A DNA stretch of 64,000 nt from UBA6623 sp965238125 (GTDB taxonomy: Bacteria; Acidobacteriota; Terriglobia; Bryobacterales; UBA6623): the NCBI GenBank assembly GCA_965238125.1, contig OZ250179.1, forward strand, positions 4,030,001 to 4,094,000, given 5' to 3'. Below, one piece after another: positions 1-9,600 of this stretch; the stretch's first letter is position 1; each line of letters begins with the position of its first letter. Both the position numbers and the translations under genes were made by a program. The notes under the pieces were generated by a model that saw only the letters and a program-made list of their open reading frames with translations, was not told where the DNA came from and made no database searches.

Positions 1-579
1 TCCACCGCTGCTCTGGGAGACGTTGAGCGGAGCGACGCCAGGCGTCAACCGGAGCAGTTGAGTAAAATTGCGCCCATCGAGGGGTAGGTCTGACACCTCA
101 CGCTCGGCGATTACCTCACCCAACTCCGAGGTCGAGCTCTGGACTGCAATCCCCTCCGCCGATACGGTAATCGATTCGGTGATCTTACCGACTTCCAGTT
201 CAAAATCTAGCCGTGCCGTCTGATTGACTTCTAGGACAAGCGTTTCAACTCGGCTGGTCTTAAAACCTTCCTTGCTTGCCGTCAGCAGATAGCTGCTGGG
301 GAGCAGGTTCTGGAACACGTAGCTGCCGCCCGCATTGGTCACCGTGTTCTGCTCGACACCGGCATCGAGGTTCTCCAGCAAGAGCTGTGCGCCTGGGATG
401 ACCGCCTTTGACGGATCCATCACGAGCCCAGTCAACGTAGCGGAAGCGTTCTGGGCCAACGCTGAACCAGCAGAGAAAGCTAGGGCCGCTACGGCTGAGA
501 AAGCCGCGATGAGGCCGCTCCATCTGGTTGCCGCCCGGTTTGGCGAGGACCTGTTGATGGTTGATGGCGCGCCGACCAC
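1..579 (-). CDS. TonB-dependent receptor, N-terminal part (runs off window)
   Basis: The minus frame is open from about 657 to the window edge. It gives an N-terminal signal peptide ending near SALAQ, then a carboxypeptidase-regulatory-like beta-sandwich (TLTGLVMDPSKAVIPGA, GGSYVFQNLLPSSYLL), then the start of the plug (ITVSAEGIAVQ, LPLDGRNFTQLLRLTPGV). This order is typical of the large Acidobacterial outer-membrane TonB receptors that import oligosaccharides or other ligands. No ATG lies upstream of the signal peptide. A GTG at 579 gives a peptide with a basic N-region and hydrophobic core, so I place the start there, tentatively. The C-terminal barrel lies outside the window, so the substrate cannot be judged. 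Confidence 0.8.
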   Translation of the reverse strand, partial: MVGAPSTINRSSPNRAATRWSGLIAAFSAVAALAFSAGSALAQNASATLTGLVMDPSKAVIPGAQLLLENLDAGVEQNTVTNAGGSYVFQNLLPSSYLLTASKEGFKTSRVETLVLEVNQTARLDFELEVGKITESITVSAEGIAVQSSTSELGEVIAEREVSDLPLDGRNFTQLLRLTPGVAPLNVSQSSGG

Positions 580-916
580 GACTGCCCCAGATTCTACCCG
601 TTCGCCGATTACTAGTGTAATGGTCGGCTTCCCACTACCTATCCGCCCACGACCTCGCTAGCTGCCTGAAAAGACTAGCCTCGCATCGCTTCAGCGCCTC
701 CCTGCAGGGAATCCGGCGGTTTATTGCCACCGAGAAGTTATTTCTCAACACCTATCCGCCGTCGACATCCAAACCTCGTTGGCCGTAGTCCCCGATCGAG
801 TCCAACGCCCGGACCGAGCCGCTAGATCCTGGGTAACGGCGCAGGGTCGATTCAGCACCGCGCCGTGTTGTTCGCAGGCCATTTTCGTGTCACGGCTCTG
901 CGACTTAGACCGGCAC
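580..916. other. Intergenic region
   Basis: About 340 bases between the TonB start and the IS630 copy. No convincing open frame on either strand and no recognised RNA. It should contain the promoter of the minus-strand receptor, but no clear -35/-10 pair stands out. Confidence 0.5.
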
Positions 917-974
917 TATTGAGTTTCGCAAAGTAGAGTGACACCTTTTGGTGTTGCCGTACGTATTCTTATGT

Positions 975-1990
975 ATGGGAACACCGAAAGGAAAGCGCCG
1001 CGATTTCGAAGCATTGGAGAAACGCCGTTTCGAAGCGATGCGTTTGCTCGATGAAGGACTCAATCAGTCCGAAACCGCCAGGCGTCTGACAGTCGCCCGC
1101 CAAACCGTCAGTGAGTGGCGACGACAGTACCTGGCGCAAGGCGAGGCCGGGCTGCGCAAGGCCGGCCGCGCCGGCCGCAAGCCGCTATTAGACGCCACGC
1201 AGCTCGAACGCCTGGAGATCCTGCTGCTCGAAGGCCCCGAGGCGCACGGCTTCCCGACGCCGTTGTGGAGCTGTCCGCGGGTGGCTCGTCTGATCCGAGA
1301 CGAGTTCGGCGTGCGCTATCACGAGGGCCATGTCTGGAAGATCCTGCGGGCGCTCGGCTGGAGCCCGCAACGCCCGGTCGGCAAAGCCCGCGAGCGCAAC
1401 GAAGAGGCCATCCGCGACTGGAAGTGCAAGAGGTGGCCGGCCATTAAAAAAAAGCCCGCAAACAAGACCGCACGATCGTCTTCATCGACGAAAGCGGATG
1501 GAGTCAGAAGCCGCATCGTTGCCGCACCTGGGCGCCGCGCGGCGAGACGCCGCTGCTGGAGTTCAACTTCAATTGGCAGAAGCTTTCGGTGTCGGCCGGG
1601 TTGACGTTGCGCAACTTTTACTTTCGGCTCTATCCCGGCGCGATTGGCGAGTTGGAGGTCATCGACTTTCTGCAGGCCTTGGTTCGCCACATGGACGGCC
1701 CGTTGATGATCGTCTGGGACCGCTTGCCGGCGCATCGCAGTCGGATGGTGCGAGAGTTCATTGAACTCTCGCAAGGCCATATCGTGACGGAGTATTTGCC
1801 GGCGTATGCGCCGGAGCTGAATCCGGTGGAATACATCTGGGCGTACTGGAAACAGCACGAGTTGCCGAACGTCTGTCCGAAGGACTACTGGGAACTCGAC
1901 GAACGTGCCCGCAAAACGCTGCGGCGCATGCGCCGCAAACCGCGCTTGATTACCGCTTTCTGGAAACAGTCTTCTCTTTGTCTCGATTGA
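975..1990 (+). CDS. IS630 transposase, copy A (programmed -1 frameshift)
   Basis: Two overlapping frames together encode one DDE transposase of about 338 aa. Frame 1 starts at ATG 975 and carries the N-terminal helix-turn-helix (LNQSETARRLTVARQTVSEW) and linker; it would end at 1604. At 1448-1454 it meets A_AAA_AAG. A -1 shift there enters the second frame, which carries the catalytic residues: D in VFIDESGW, D in VWDRLPAH and E in LNPVEYIW, ending at 1990. Neither frame alone is a complete enzyme. IS630 transposases cut and paste at TA. This copy looks intact. Confidence 0.88.
1448..1454 (+). promoter_or_regulatory. -1 ribosomal frameshift heptamer A_AAA_AAG (IS630 copy A)
   Basis: A run of eight A then G at 1446-1454. 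In the upstream frame it reads A AAA AAG, the same slippery heptamer used by E. coli dnaX. The catalytic frame lies exactly -1 from the HTH frame. The equivalent sites are 15298-15304 (copy B), 27894-27900 (C), 63884-63890 (D) and 54902-54908 (E). Confidence 0.8.
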
Positions 1991-2205
1991 CAGGATATTA
2001 TGCGAGACTCAATAAGTCGCCGCCGCAGAAAGGTGTTGCGAAATCTGAGTGTTGTACCGCTGGCGACGTGAGAGGAAGAGCGCGGCCAAACGGGGGACTT
2101 GTCGCAGGCGGTACAACGATTTGAAGGCAGCCCGCAACGAACTTTGCAAGTCTATGCGGTTTGAATCGGGCGTGCGAGGGGAGGTGAGGTGAGAACGAGA
2201 GGACT

Positions 2206-3129
2206 TTGACGCCCAGAAAACGCCGAGCTAGAGCGATTTCGAGCGCTCATCGGAAGGGCCAACGTAAGATTCGGCCGCTCGAGCGTCGCCACTACTCCGC
2301 GAACACGGTTCGCGCCTACGTCCGCACAGTCGAAGACTTGGCGCGCTACTTTAAGCGGAGGCCCGACCGATTAGGGCCGGAGCACATCCGCCAGTATCAG
2401 GCCCACCTGTTCCGCGATCGCAAACTCGCCGCCAACACCGTGGCGCAACGTGTGGCGGCGTTGCGGTTCTTCTACATCAAGACGCTCGGGCAGGAGTGGA
2501 ACCTGGATCGGGCGCCCTACCCGAAGAGGCCGCGCCGACTGCCCAACATTCTTTCCCAGCAGGAGGTCGCCCGTCTGATCGAGGCCGCCGACAGCGCGTT
2601 CCATCGCATGATCGTGATGACACTCTACGCCACCGGCGTGCGCCGGTTGGAGCTGACGCAGCTCCAGATCCACGACATCGACTCCGCGCGCATGGTCGTG
2701 CACGTCCGAGACGGCAAGGGCGGCAAAGACCGCGACGTGATGCTCTCCGAGCAGTTGCTGTTTGCCTTACGCGAGCACATTCGAGGACTGCGGTGCAAGC
2801 CCGAGAGGTGGCTGTTCCCAGGAGGGTCCAACCACACCGGCAACTACCCGATCGGCGGCAGCACGGTCTGGAACGCTTGCCATTACGCCGCCAAGCGCTG
2901 CAGCATCGACAAGCCTGTTCACCCCCACACTCTGCGGCATTGCTTCGCCACCCACTTGCTGGAAGCCGGGGCGGACTTACGCACCATCCAGATGCTGCTC
3001 GGTCATCGCGACCTGGAAGAGACGGCGCGGTATCTACACCTGTCAGCAAAGCGTCTTCGCGACGTCGCCAGCCCGCTGGACTCGTTGGAGTTGGCCTCGA
3101 CCAACAAAGACGATCCCGAGACAACGTAG
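2206..3129 (+). CDS. Tyrosine site-specific recombinase (XerC/D-like integrase)
   Basis: 307 aa with a TTG start at 2206. Residues about 25-95 form the SAM-like core-binding domain (HYSANTVRAYVRTVEDLARYF). The catalytic domain has the first Arg in YATGVRRLEL, the HTLRH box, LLGHRDLEET and the nucleophile Tyr in ARYLHLS. All catalytic residues appear present. The stop codon directly abuts the ATG of the IS91 transposase at 3130, so the two form one transcription unit. Tyrosine recombinases coupled to IS91-type HUH transposases are a known mobile-element arrangement. Confidence 0.88.
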   Translation: MTPRKRRARAISSAHRKGQRKIRPLERRHYSANTVRAYVRTVEDLARYFKRRPDRLGPEHIRQYQAHLFRDRKLAANTVAQRVAALRFFYIKTLGQEWNLDRAPYPKRPRRLPNILSQQEVARLIEAADSAFHRMIVMTLYATGVRRLELTQLQIHDIDSARMVVHVRDGKGGKDRDVMLSEQLLFALREHIRGLRCKPERWLFPGGSNHTGNYPIGGSTVWNACHYAAKRCSIDKPVHPHTLRHCFATHLLEAGADLRTIQMLLGHRDLEETARYLHLSAKRLRDVASPLDSLELASTNKDDPETT

Positions 3130-3855
3130 ATGAAACGGCCCCCGCTGGAGGTGGCCGTTCTGGTTCGAGCCGCCGGGCAAGGCTTCCTTGTCAGGAGCCG
3201 CAAGTGGCTTCGCGGACAGCACCGGAAGGTGTTGTCGGCGATCGCACGTTGCCGCACCGCCGCTCTCGGCGGTCATCGCCTGCGCTGCGATGACTGCGAC
3301 CATGAACCGCCTATCGTCTACAACTCGTGTTTGGATCGCCATTGTCCCAAGTGCCAGGCCAACACCCGCAAGCGTTGGTTGGAGGCTCGCCGTGCCGAGC
3401 TGGTGCCGGTGCGCTATCTGCACGTCGTCTTCACGCTGCCCCGAGTCCTCTCGCAGCTGGCCTTACAGAACAAGGATGCGATCTACTCGCTACTGCTGAG
3501 AGCGAGCGCACAGACGCTGCTCAAAGTCGCTCGCGATCCTCGCCATCTCGGCGCCGAGATCGGCTTCCTCTCGATCCTGCATACCTGGAATCAGCGACTC
3601 CAGGAACACGCCCACGTCCATACGGTCGTTCCCGCCGGGGGGCTTGCGCTTGACCACAGCCGTTGGATCGACGCGCCGTCGAAGAGCTTCTTCCTGCCTA
3701 AGGACATCCTCGCCGAGGTTTTCCGAGGTAAGTTCGTCGACGGTCTCAGGAAGGCCTTCGTCAAAGGCGAGCTGCGTTTCCACGGACGGTTCGCGTCGCT
3801 GAATCGATCGCACGACTTCAAGGCGTTGGTGACATCGATTGTTATCGCCAGCTAA
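3130..3855 (+). pseudogene. IS91-family HUH transposase, C-terminally truncated
   Basis: 241 aa with the N-terminal zinc-binding region (CDDCDHE, then CLDRHCPKC) and the HUH metal site (EHAHVHTVVPAGG). Full-length IS91 transposases are usually nearly 400 aa and carry the catalytic Tyr further downstream, so this copy should be inactive. The homology stops at FKALVTSIVIAS. From 3831 the DNA instead matches the leader repeat (ACATCGATTGTTATCGCCAG) found upstream of the kinase modules at 8,230, 9,785, 9,970 and 16,730. The truncation therefore coincides with a junction to that repeat. Confidence 0.85.
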
Positions 3856-4047
3856 CGACGAAGACATTCGAACGTGCCTGATTAGCGGTCTGGATCAACC
3901 CATGCCGACAAGGCAGGATCTATCTGCGGAGTCGTCGAGGAGCCGCTCACGGGCCGGCGAGCAGCGCGGGAACCGCGACAGTGTAAATACGGGGCCGGAA
4001 ACCGGAACCGGGAAGGTGTCGGCGACACAGTGAGTGGGCAATGGGCG

Positions 4048-6687
4048 CTAAAACCGGAACTTCAATTGCCCGGAGAACCTCCTGCGGCCTGCGTACTGGA
4101 TCGGGGTCACCTCGCTCTCTTTCGCAATTCCGTAGATTCGGTTGTCGACGTTGTCGAGGTTGAATTGCAGATCGATTGACTTGGTGTCGAACTTCCAAAC
4201 CGTGATCCCGGTCCAGAGGTCGAAGGTCCAATGCTCGGGAAGCCTGACCAGCATGCCACCTTCTTCACCGCCACCTGAGAAAACTGGGCGCGGGAATCCG
4301 CGCAAAGCCGTGGCGGCGACGACTTCCGGACCGTGCTCCTTCTCCGGCAGGAGTTCAGCCGGCGTGCCGCTCCCGTAGCCGACCGCCATGCCGACCACAA
4401 ACCCACTGCGGTCGTGGCGATAGCCGATCGAAGTAGTTCCGGTGTGTCGCTGGTCGAACGCTGGGAGAATTCGCTCGCCGGCGACCGAATGGTCTCCGCC
4501 GAGTCCGCCGGAAACGGGTCCGAAGAAGCTCGTGTTGATGTGGCTGTAGTTAAGGTAGCCGAACAATCCAATTCGATCGAGCGGCCTCAGTCGAAGCGAA
4601 AAGTCCGCGGCCCAGGTGCGTTCTCGGTCGAAATTCACCGGGACGAACAAGCGGGTGTTGGAAAGCTCGGCGTTTTCAAAGGCATTCCGGCCTTGGTGGT
4701 GGTATCCCGACACGTCGAGGACTAGCTTGTCGTGCAAGCGTTGCTGCACGCCAAACTCGAAATAATGCTGCGTCAAGGAGCGCACCGGGCCCGGGTTGAA
4801 GACTTCCTCCTCGCCGTGCTCGTCTTGCTCACCGGAAAAAACACCATCTAGTCCTGAAGTGACCGGTGCGATCAACGAGCCGGCCTCGTGGTCGTCTTCT
4901 TCGAAGCTCAAGATGCCGCTGCCGAGGGCCGAACCTAACTGAACATACTCAAGTGGCGGCGGCACGAAATAGCGGTTGTAGATTGCGCGCACGACAGTGC
5001 CCGTCTTCGGAATGTGGTAGCTGAGCCCGACGCGCGGGCTCCAAAGGTCCTCGGTCACAACAACGCTGTAGCGGTCGTAACGTATGCCCGCGTGCACCGT
5101 GAAGTTGGGCAACGGAGAAAACTGATCCTGCACATAGAAGCTGCCCTGCCCGCCTCGCCGACGGCCCCGGAAGGTGATTGGCGGCAACTGTGCCTCGCTG
5201 AAAACGGGGTTCGGGAAACTGCTCCCCAGCAGTCCCGCCGGCGAAAGCGAGGCGGCGCCGAAGGCGCTGAAGGACCGGGTCGGCAGGGACGCGAATTCCC
5301 TGCTTTCCTCCCGGTGCTCGTCCTCGGCGTGCTCGTCGCTTTCGTGATCGTCTTCTTCTTCCTCGTGGTGGTCATCCTCAACCTCATCACGTGGATCGAA
5401 GAACAGATCTTCGTTCAAGCTGAAGACCGCAGCATCAACACCGGCCTTGATCGTATGGCGTCCTTTGTGAACCAGGACATCGATCTTGCCGCCGTTGGTT
5501 TGAGTTCGCCGGAAACCGTTGGCCAAGGGTGTGACAAGATCCGTTGTCCCGACGAGCCGATCCGATACGTAGCGGTTGTAGACCGAGGTCGTCATCAGCG
5601 CGTTCGGAGAGAGCGTGTGTTCCCAGCGGAGAACGGCGGATCCCTGCCGAGTGCGCCTCAACCCGTCACGGTCCGCGAGGAATTCATTCGTGGTATTAGG
5701 GAGCTCAAAATTGGTGCCCGCACCCGAAAAACGCAGACTGATTCGGTCATTGTCGGTAGGGTTGTATCCCAGCTTGAAGAAACTGCGGCCTCCGTAACCG
5801 AGGTCGTGAATCTCCCGCTGCTGGGGCGGATTCAGGAAGCGGCCGTCACTGAAGCCCGATGCAAAGAAGTAGGCGTCCCATCTGTTCTTCCCGAGGCCAT
5901 ATTCGAATGCCGCGTTGCGCGCGATGATGGTACCGCCACCGAGCGTTGCACTTCCGCCTTGGAAGTTTCGGCCGGACTTCGTGACAATGTCGAGCACTCC
6001 CCCCAGCCGATTTCCGAACTCAGCCGGCATGCCGCCGGTGATGACATTCACGGACTCGAACACTTGAGGAGAGCCCCCTGGCGTGAAGTGGGTGTTGGCG
6101 TTGTCGAGGAATGCGACCCCATCCACGAATTGGTGCATTGACAACTCGTTTCCCTTCAGGTGGACGAAGTTGTCGTGCCCCAGGACCGCTCCTGGAACGA
6201 CCTGCGCCACCAGGCGTGGTACGTCCCGGCTGTGGGTTGCCGGCAGCCGTTCGATATCGGAACGCGTCAAGGCCACCGCAGTCTGGGCACGGGTACGGTC
6301 CAGCAGCTCAACAGTTCCGCTGACTTCTATTCTGTCTGTTTGTGCCGCTGTCGGCCGCAACAGGACTTCGATGGTGCCGCTTTGCCGCGGCTCGAGGGTG
6401 AGAGCCACGCGTTCCGTGACGTAGCCGCCCTTCGAGACTGTTACGTCAATCCTGCCGGGAGGCAGGTTTAACAGCGCGAAACTGCCTTCGATGCCGCTCA
6501 GCGCCTGGCGGTCGAGCTGGACCGCAGTGACCCGTACGGACGCCCCTGGAACCGCCTGACCCGATACCGCATCTTCGACGCTTCCGACTATGGATTGCTG
6601 CCCGCAAAGGCTGGTCGTGGCCAGCGCTACTGACAATAGCGCGATCAGTTGGCCGAGGACTCGGCCGCAGCGAGATTGTATTCTCAT
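4048..6687 (-). CDS. TonB-dependent receptor with His/acidic metal-binding-like loops
   Basis: 879 aa. Signal peptide at residues 1-29, carboxypeptidase-regulatory domain about 32-110 (SIVGSVEDAVSGQAVPGASV), plug about 115-235, then a 22-strand-type barrel ending in the outer-membrane signature LKFRF. Three extracellular-type segments are very rich in His, Asp and Glu: about 430-460 (DDHHEEEEDDHESDEH), about 594-603 (EEDDHEAG) and about 616-626 (QDEHGEEE). Such loops suggest capture of a divalent metal such as Zn, Ni, Co or Cu; that is inference. The upstream gene at 6,879-7,316, same strand, is a Cys/His-rich exported protein, supporting a metal theme. A lone copy of a DDHE-rich loop can also be low-complexity drift. 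Confidence 0.88.
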   Translation of the reverse strand: MRIQSRCGRVLGQLIALLSVALATTSLCGQQSIVGSVEDAVSGQAVPGASVRVTAVQLDRQALSGIEGSFALLNLPPGRIDVTVSKGGYVTERVALTLEPRQSGTIEVLLRPTAAQTDRIEVSGTVELLDRTRAQTAVALTRSDIERLPATHSRDVPRLVAQVVPGAVLGHDNFVHLKGNELSMHQFVDGVAFLDNANTHFTPGGSPQVFESVNVITGGMPAEFGNRLGGVLDIVTKSGRNFQGGSATLGGGTIIARNAAFEYGLGKNRWDAYFFASGFSDGRFLNPPQQREIHDLGYGGRSFFKLGYNPTDNDRISLRFSGAGTNFELPNTTNEFLADRDGLRRTRQGSAVLRWEHTLSPNALMTTSVYNRYVSDRLVGTTDLVTPLANGFRRTQTNGGKIDVLVHKGRHTIKAGVDAAVFSLNEDLFFDPRDEVEDDHHEEEEDDHESDEHAEDEHREESREFASLPTRSFSAFGAASLSPAGLLGSSFPNPVFSEAQLPPITFRGRRRGGQGSFYVQDQFSPLPNFTVHAGIRYDRYSVVVTEDLWSPRVGLSYHIPKTGTVVRAIYNRYFVPPPLEYVQLGSALGSGILSFEEDDHEAGSLIAPVTSGLDGVFSGEQDEHGEEEVFNPGPVRSLTQHYFEFGVQQRLHDKLVLDVSGYHHQGRNAFENAELSNTRLFVPVNFDRERTWAADFSLRLRPLDRIGLFGYLNYSHINTSFFGPVSGGLGGDHSVAGERILPAFDQRHTGTTSIGYRHDRSGFVVGMAVGYGSGTPAELLPEKEHGPEVVAATALRGFPRPVFSGGGEEGGMLVRLPEHWTFDLWTGITVWKFDTKSIDLQFNLDNVDNRIYGIAKESEVTPIQYAGRRRFSGQLKFRF

Positions 6688-6878
6688 GTCACTTCTCCGA
6701 TGAAGTTCTTGCTGGTTGTTAATGAGAGCGTAGGGAAGGCTGGCAGCTCCCTCCCGCCTAGTTCAAGAGGTGGAGACGTCCACCCCGTATGAGAGAACTC
6801 GCCGTCAAAGCAGAGTTCTCGCTACGACAGGCACCGGCCCGGATGATTCTTGGGTCGATCGTCGCCGCGCTTCACGGG

Positions 6879-7316
6879 TCACGCTCGCGGAGGGGGGGTG
6901 GGAGGAACGAAGAATGCCTCGGGGAGCGAGTTAACGAGAAGCGGTTCAACAGGCTCCGCCGAGAAGAAGTGGAGGATCTTCGTTCCCGCAGTGCTGAAAT
7001 AAGGTTGGTCTGGTCCAACGAACCACTCTGGTGACGGCAGGCCGCACGACATCATTCGTGGCCGCGTTTCAGCGCCGTCGCCCGTTGTCGAGGAAGAACC
7101 GGAGCCTTTGTTGCGGTGACAGGATGGCGTCACGGTGCCGTTGTGCCGATGACCTTCTCCCCGGACACACTTCTTCGGGCACTGACAGGCGTCGCCGTGA
7201 TAGGCGCAGAGCGGCTCAGGGTTGGCGACCCAGCGGGCGATGGGCGCTAGCGGCAAGAACGCCGCGCAAACCAAGAGGGCCGTAATCGAACGACCGATAC
7301 TGAGAACCCTACCCAT
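6879..7316 (-). CDS. Exported Cys/His-rich small protein, possible metal binder
   Basis: 145 aa. An N-terminal hydrophobic segment (ITALLVCAAFLPLAPIARWV) acts as signal or anchor. It is followed by a cluster C37, H40, C44, C46, C50, H56, H58, C66, H67 (CAYHGDACQCPKKC, GHRHNG). The spacing matches no zinc finger I can name, but it is dense enough to coordinate metal. The C-terminal part is Pro-rich. It sits 191 bp upstream of the TonB receptor with acidic/His loops and on the same strand, so both may belong to one metal uptake or sensing unit. Family not recognised. Confidence 0.6.
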   Translation of the reverse strand: MGRVLSIGRSITALLVCAAFLPLAPIARWVANPEPLCAYHGDACQCPKKCVRGEGHRHNGTVTPSCHRNKGSGSSSTTGDGAETRPRMMSCGLPSPEWFVGPDQPYFSTAGTKILHFFSAEPVEPLLVNSLPEAFFVPPTPPPRA

Positions 7317-7491
7317 CTGGCTTCCTATTCGCCCGGCAGTTCGGTCAGGTTACGCGGGAGATCGAACACTGATGTTACCAGGTTCTCGCCAGACTTCCGT
7401 AGAATCTGAGGCCCGGCTGTGGAGTCCGCTGTCGCGTGAATTGACTCGGTGCAGTCAAATCAAAGCCGCCTCAAGTGTACTCTGCCGCAAC

Positions 7492-7932
7492 TCATTGTCG
7501 TTCAGTCTTCGGCCCAACCAAGAGCGTCTGTATTCGCTCCAGGTACGTCCCTGTTGGCTGCCTGTCACCTCTCTCCCACCGCCCCAATGTGCCCGGATCA
7601 ATCCCGAGTTCTTTAGCCATCCGCTTCTGCGAAAGGCCTCGGAGCTTTCGACCCTGAACCAACCGTTCGCCCAAGGTCTGAGTTCGTGGAAAGGGGTTGT
7701 ACTCCAGGAACTGACGGATCGCCGGCCAATGCTTGAAGGCCGGAGGCGTTGCGTTGCTCTCCCAGTTCCAAATGGTCGCTTCGCTGACGCCGATTTTCGA
7801 CGCAACGTCTTGCTGGAGCAACTCCAGATCAAGTCTTCGCCTTCGAATGTGGCCTCCTAACGTCTTGATTTCATGAGGGTAGGCCTTGGAAGCCGGTTTC
7901 TGGCCCTTGAGTCGGACATGGCAAAAAGGCAA
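7492..7932 (-). CDS. Double helix-turn-helix (XRE-type) regulator, paralog 1
   Basis: 146 aa. Two Xre-like HTH units lie in tandem: about residues 28-80 (QQDVASKIGVSEATIWNWES) and about 88-135 (SQKRMAKELGIDPGTLGRWE). No ligand-binding domain is visible, so it is probably a DNA-binding repressor. The only start that fits is TTG at 7,932, because the frame is closed a short way upstream. The same protein type, including the PALPFCHV N-terminus and its DNA, recurs at 25,133-25,582. Confidence 0.72.
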   Translation of the reverse strand: MPFCHVRLKGQKPASKAYPHEIKTLGGHIRRRRLDLELLQQDVASKIGVSEATIWNWESNATPPAFKHWPAIRQFLEYNPFPRTQTLGERLVQGRKLRGLSQKRMAKELGIDPGTLGRWERGDRQPTGTYLERIQTLLVGPKTERQ

Positions 7933-8218
7933 CGCGGGGATGTGGGTGCCTAGATGCGCGAAGCACTAAGAAAGAAGGCAATCGCTGGCGACGCTGGAGA
8001 CCTTGGGGAGGCGTCGGATCCGTGCCGCCGCAACCGCTGCGGGGTCTCCATGGAACAGGCCCCTGTGATTGTCTTTGGCTCGTCCGGCGGGATGGGAGTG
8101 GCTCGTGAGAGTTCTCTGAGAAATTCATTTCCCACCACGAATCGCCCATCTCAGAGGTGCGGGCCAACGGTCCAGGCGGGCGCAAGCCGGGCCGACTGAA
8201 GCGCCTGGACGCGAAATA

Positions 8219-8283
8219 ATGTCATAGTTCATGACATCGATTGTTATCAACAGCAATCCCGGCGGCGGTACAATATCAGCATC
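8219..8283 (+). promoter_or_regulatory. Kinase leader: palindrome plus -10-like box
   Basis: ATGTCATagttcATGACAT (8219-8237) is a perfect 7-bp inverted repeat with a 5-base spacer, resembling an operator. It is followed by ATCGATTGTTATC and by TACAAT (8269-8274). TACAAT ends 9 bases before the TTG start of the kinase, leaving room for only a leaderless or near-leaderless mRNA. The same block occurs at 9773-9837. Confidence 0.5.
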
Positions 8284-9512
8284 TTGATCGGGCAGACCAT
8301 CAGTCATTACAAGGTCACCGAGAAGCTCGGCGAAGGCGGGATGGGTGTCGTCTACAAGGCCGAGGACACGAAGCTGGATCGGCCAGTTGCCCTCAAATTC
8401 TTAGCCTCTCACCTGCTGAAAGACGAAGAGGCCAACAAGCGCTTCCATCGCGAAGCCAAAGCTGCCGCGTCGGTGCATCACCCCAATGTCTGCCCGTTTA
8501 CGAAATCGGCGATGAAGACGGCCAGACCTTCTTGGCGATGGCCTTCATTCAGGGCGACAGCCTCGACAGAAAAATCGAGCAAGGGCCGCTGAAGATTCCC
8601 GAAGCCCTCGACATCGCGCAGCAAATCGCCAGGGGGCTGGAGGCCGCTCACGAAAAGGGCGTCGTCCACCGCGACATCAAACCGGGCAACGTCATGTTGG
8701 ACGACAAAGGCCACGTGACTGTGATGGACTTCGGTCTGGCGTTGCTGACCGAAGGCTCGAAGCTCACCAAATTCGACTCCACGCTCGGGACGGTCGCCTA
8801 CATGTCGCCAGAGCAGGCCGAGGGGGCCGAGGTCAATAACCGCACCGACATTTGGGCGCTGGGGTGCGTGCTCTACGAAATGGTATGCGCCCAGCGGGCG
8901 TTCAAGGGCCTCTACGATCAGGCGCTGGTCTACGAGATCCTCAACGAGGAGCACGAACCGATGACGGGCGTCCGCGCGGGCGTGCCGATGGAGTTGGAGG
9001 TGTTCGTCGGCAAATGCCTCGCCAAGGACCGCGAGGAGCGATACAAGGATGCGGGTGACCTTGCGGTGGATTTGAAGAGCCTGCAAAAGAAACTGGAATC
9101 AGGCCGTTCGACCATCGCGAGCGCCCCCGCCGCGTTATCCAGGTCCGTTGCAGGGACGCAACACGGAGCGCACGCCCAAGCAACGAGTGTTCCCTTGGAC
9201 GTGGGGGCCCGGCATGCCGTGCCCGAAGGCAGCACCGGCGTGCACGCAAGCGGTGGCCCAGACGAGGCGTCCTCGGGTCAAGCCAAGTCTGAGGGCCTAT
9301 CCGAGTGGCGGCAGCTGCTGCTCTGGTTGTTAGTCGTGGGAGGTAGCGTGACCACGGCGGTCGGCCTAGCGATGCTCTTGATCACAGTTCTACAGAATCC
9401 GGGCTTTCTGGTCCCGGCTTTGATCGTGTCGTCGACGGGCTTGGGGTTGCTCGCTGGGGCAGCCATCGCCCATCGCTTCTCCAATGCCTTCGGACCGGCC
9501 AAAGACCAGTAG
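8284..9512 (+). pseudogene. Serine/threonine protein kinase, single-base frameshift
   Basis: The N-lobe begins at TTG 8,284 (IGQTISHYKVTEKLGEGGMG, then VALKF). Near 8,502 the reading frame breaks: CCGTTTACG where CCGGTTTACG would keep frame (HPNVCPVYEIGDEDG). The second frame continues with the catalytic loop HRDIKPGN, MDFGLA, the APE-region YMSPEQ, DIWALGCVLYEM, and a C-terminal pair of hydrophobic helices (LLLWLLVVGGSVTTAVGLAM; a second near FLVPALIVSSTGLGLLAGAA). If the missing G is not a sequencing error, the kinase is dead. An intact version would be a roughly 410-aa membrane-anchored Hanks-type kinase with its kinase domain in the cytoplasm. Confidence 0.8.
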
Positions 9513-9600
9513 TTGAGACAGCTCTCGGTCTGCGGATCTAGCGAAGTTTCCGACGCCCTTCCAGTCGGAGACCGGTCGTCGGCGCGCCCGAAACCGGCAC

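Larger units (their letters stand above)
917..2014 (+). mobile_element. IS630-family element, copy A
   Basis: The terminal inverted repeat TTGAGTTTCGCAAAG at 919 pairs with the complement of the right end at 1996-2012 (TTGAGTCTCGCATAATA). TA dinucleotides flank both ends (917-918, 2013-2014), as expected for the TA target duplication of IS630/Tc1-mariner elements. The body is about 1,094 bp. It shares its protein sub-type with copy E at 54,344 and differs from copies B, C and D. Confidence 0.92.

Noticed and set aside
8284..9512. Programmed frameshift in the serine/threonine kinase
   Set aside because: The break at about 8,502 has no slippery heptamer; a missing G explains it fully.
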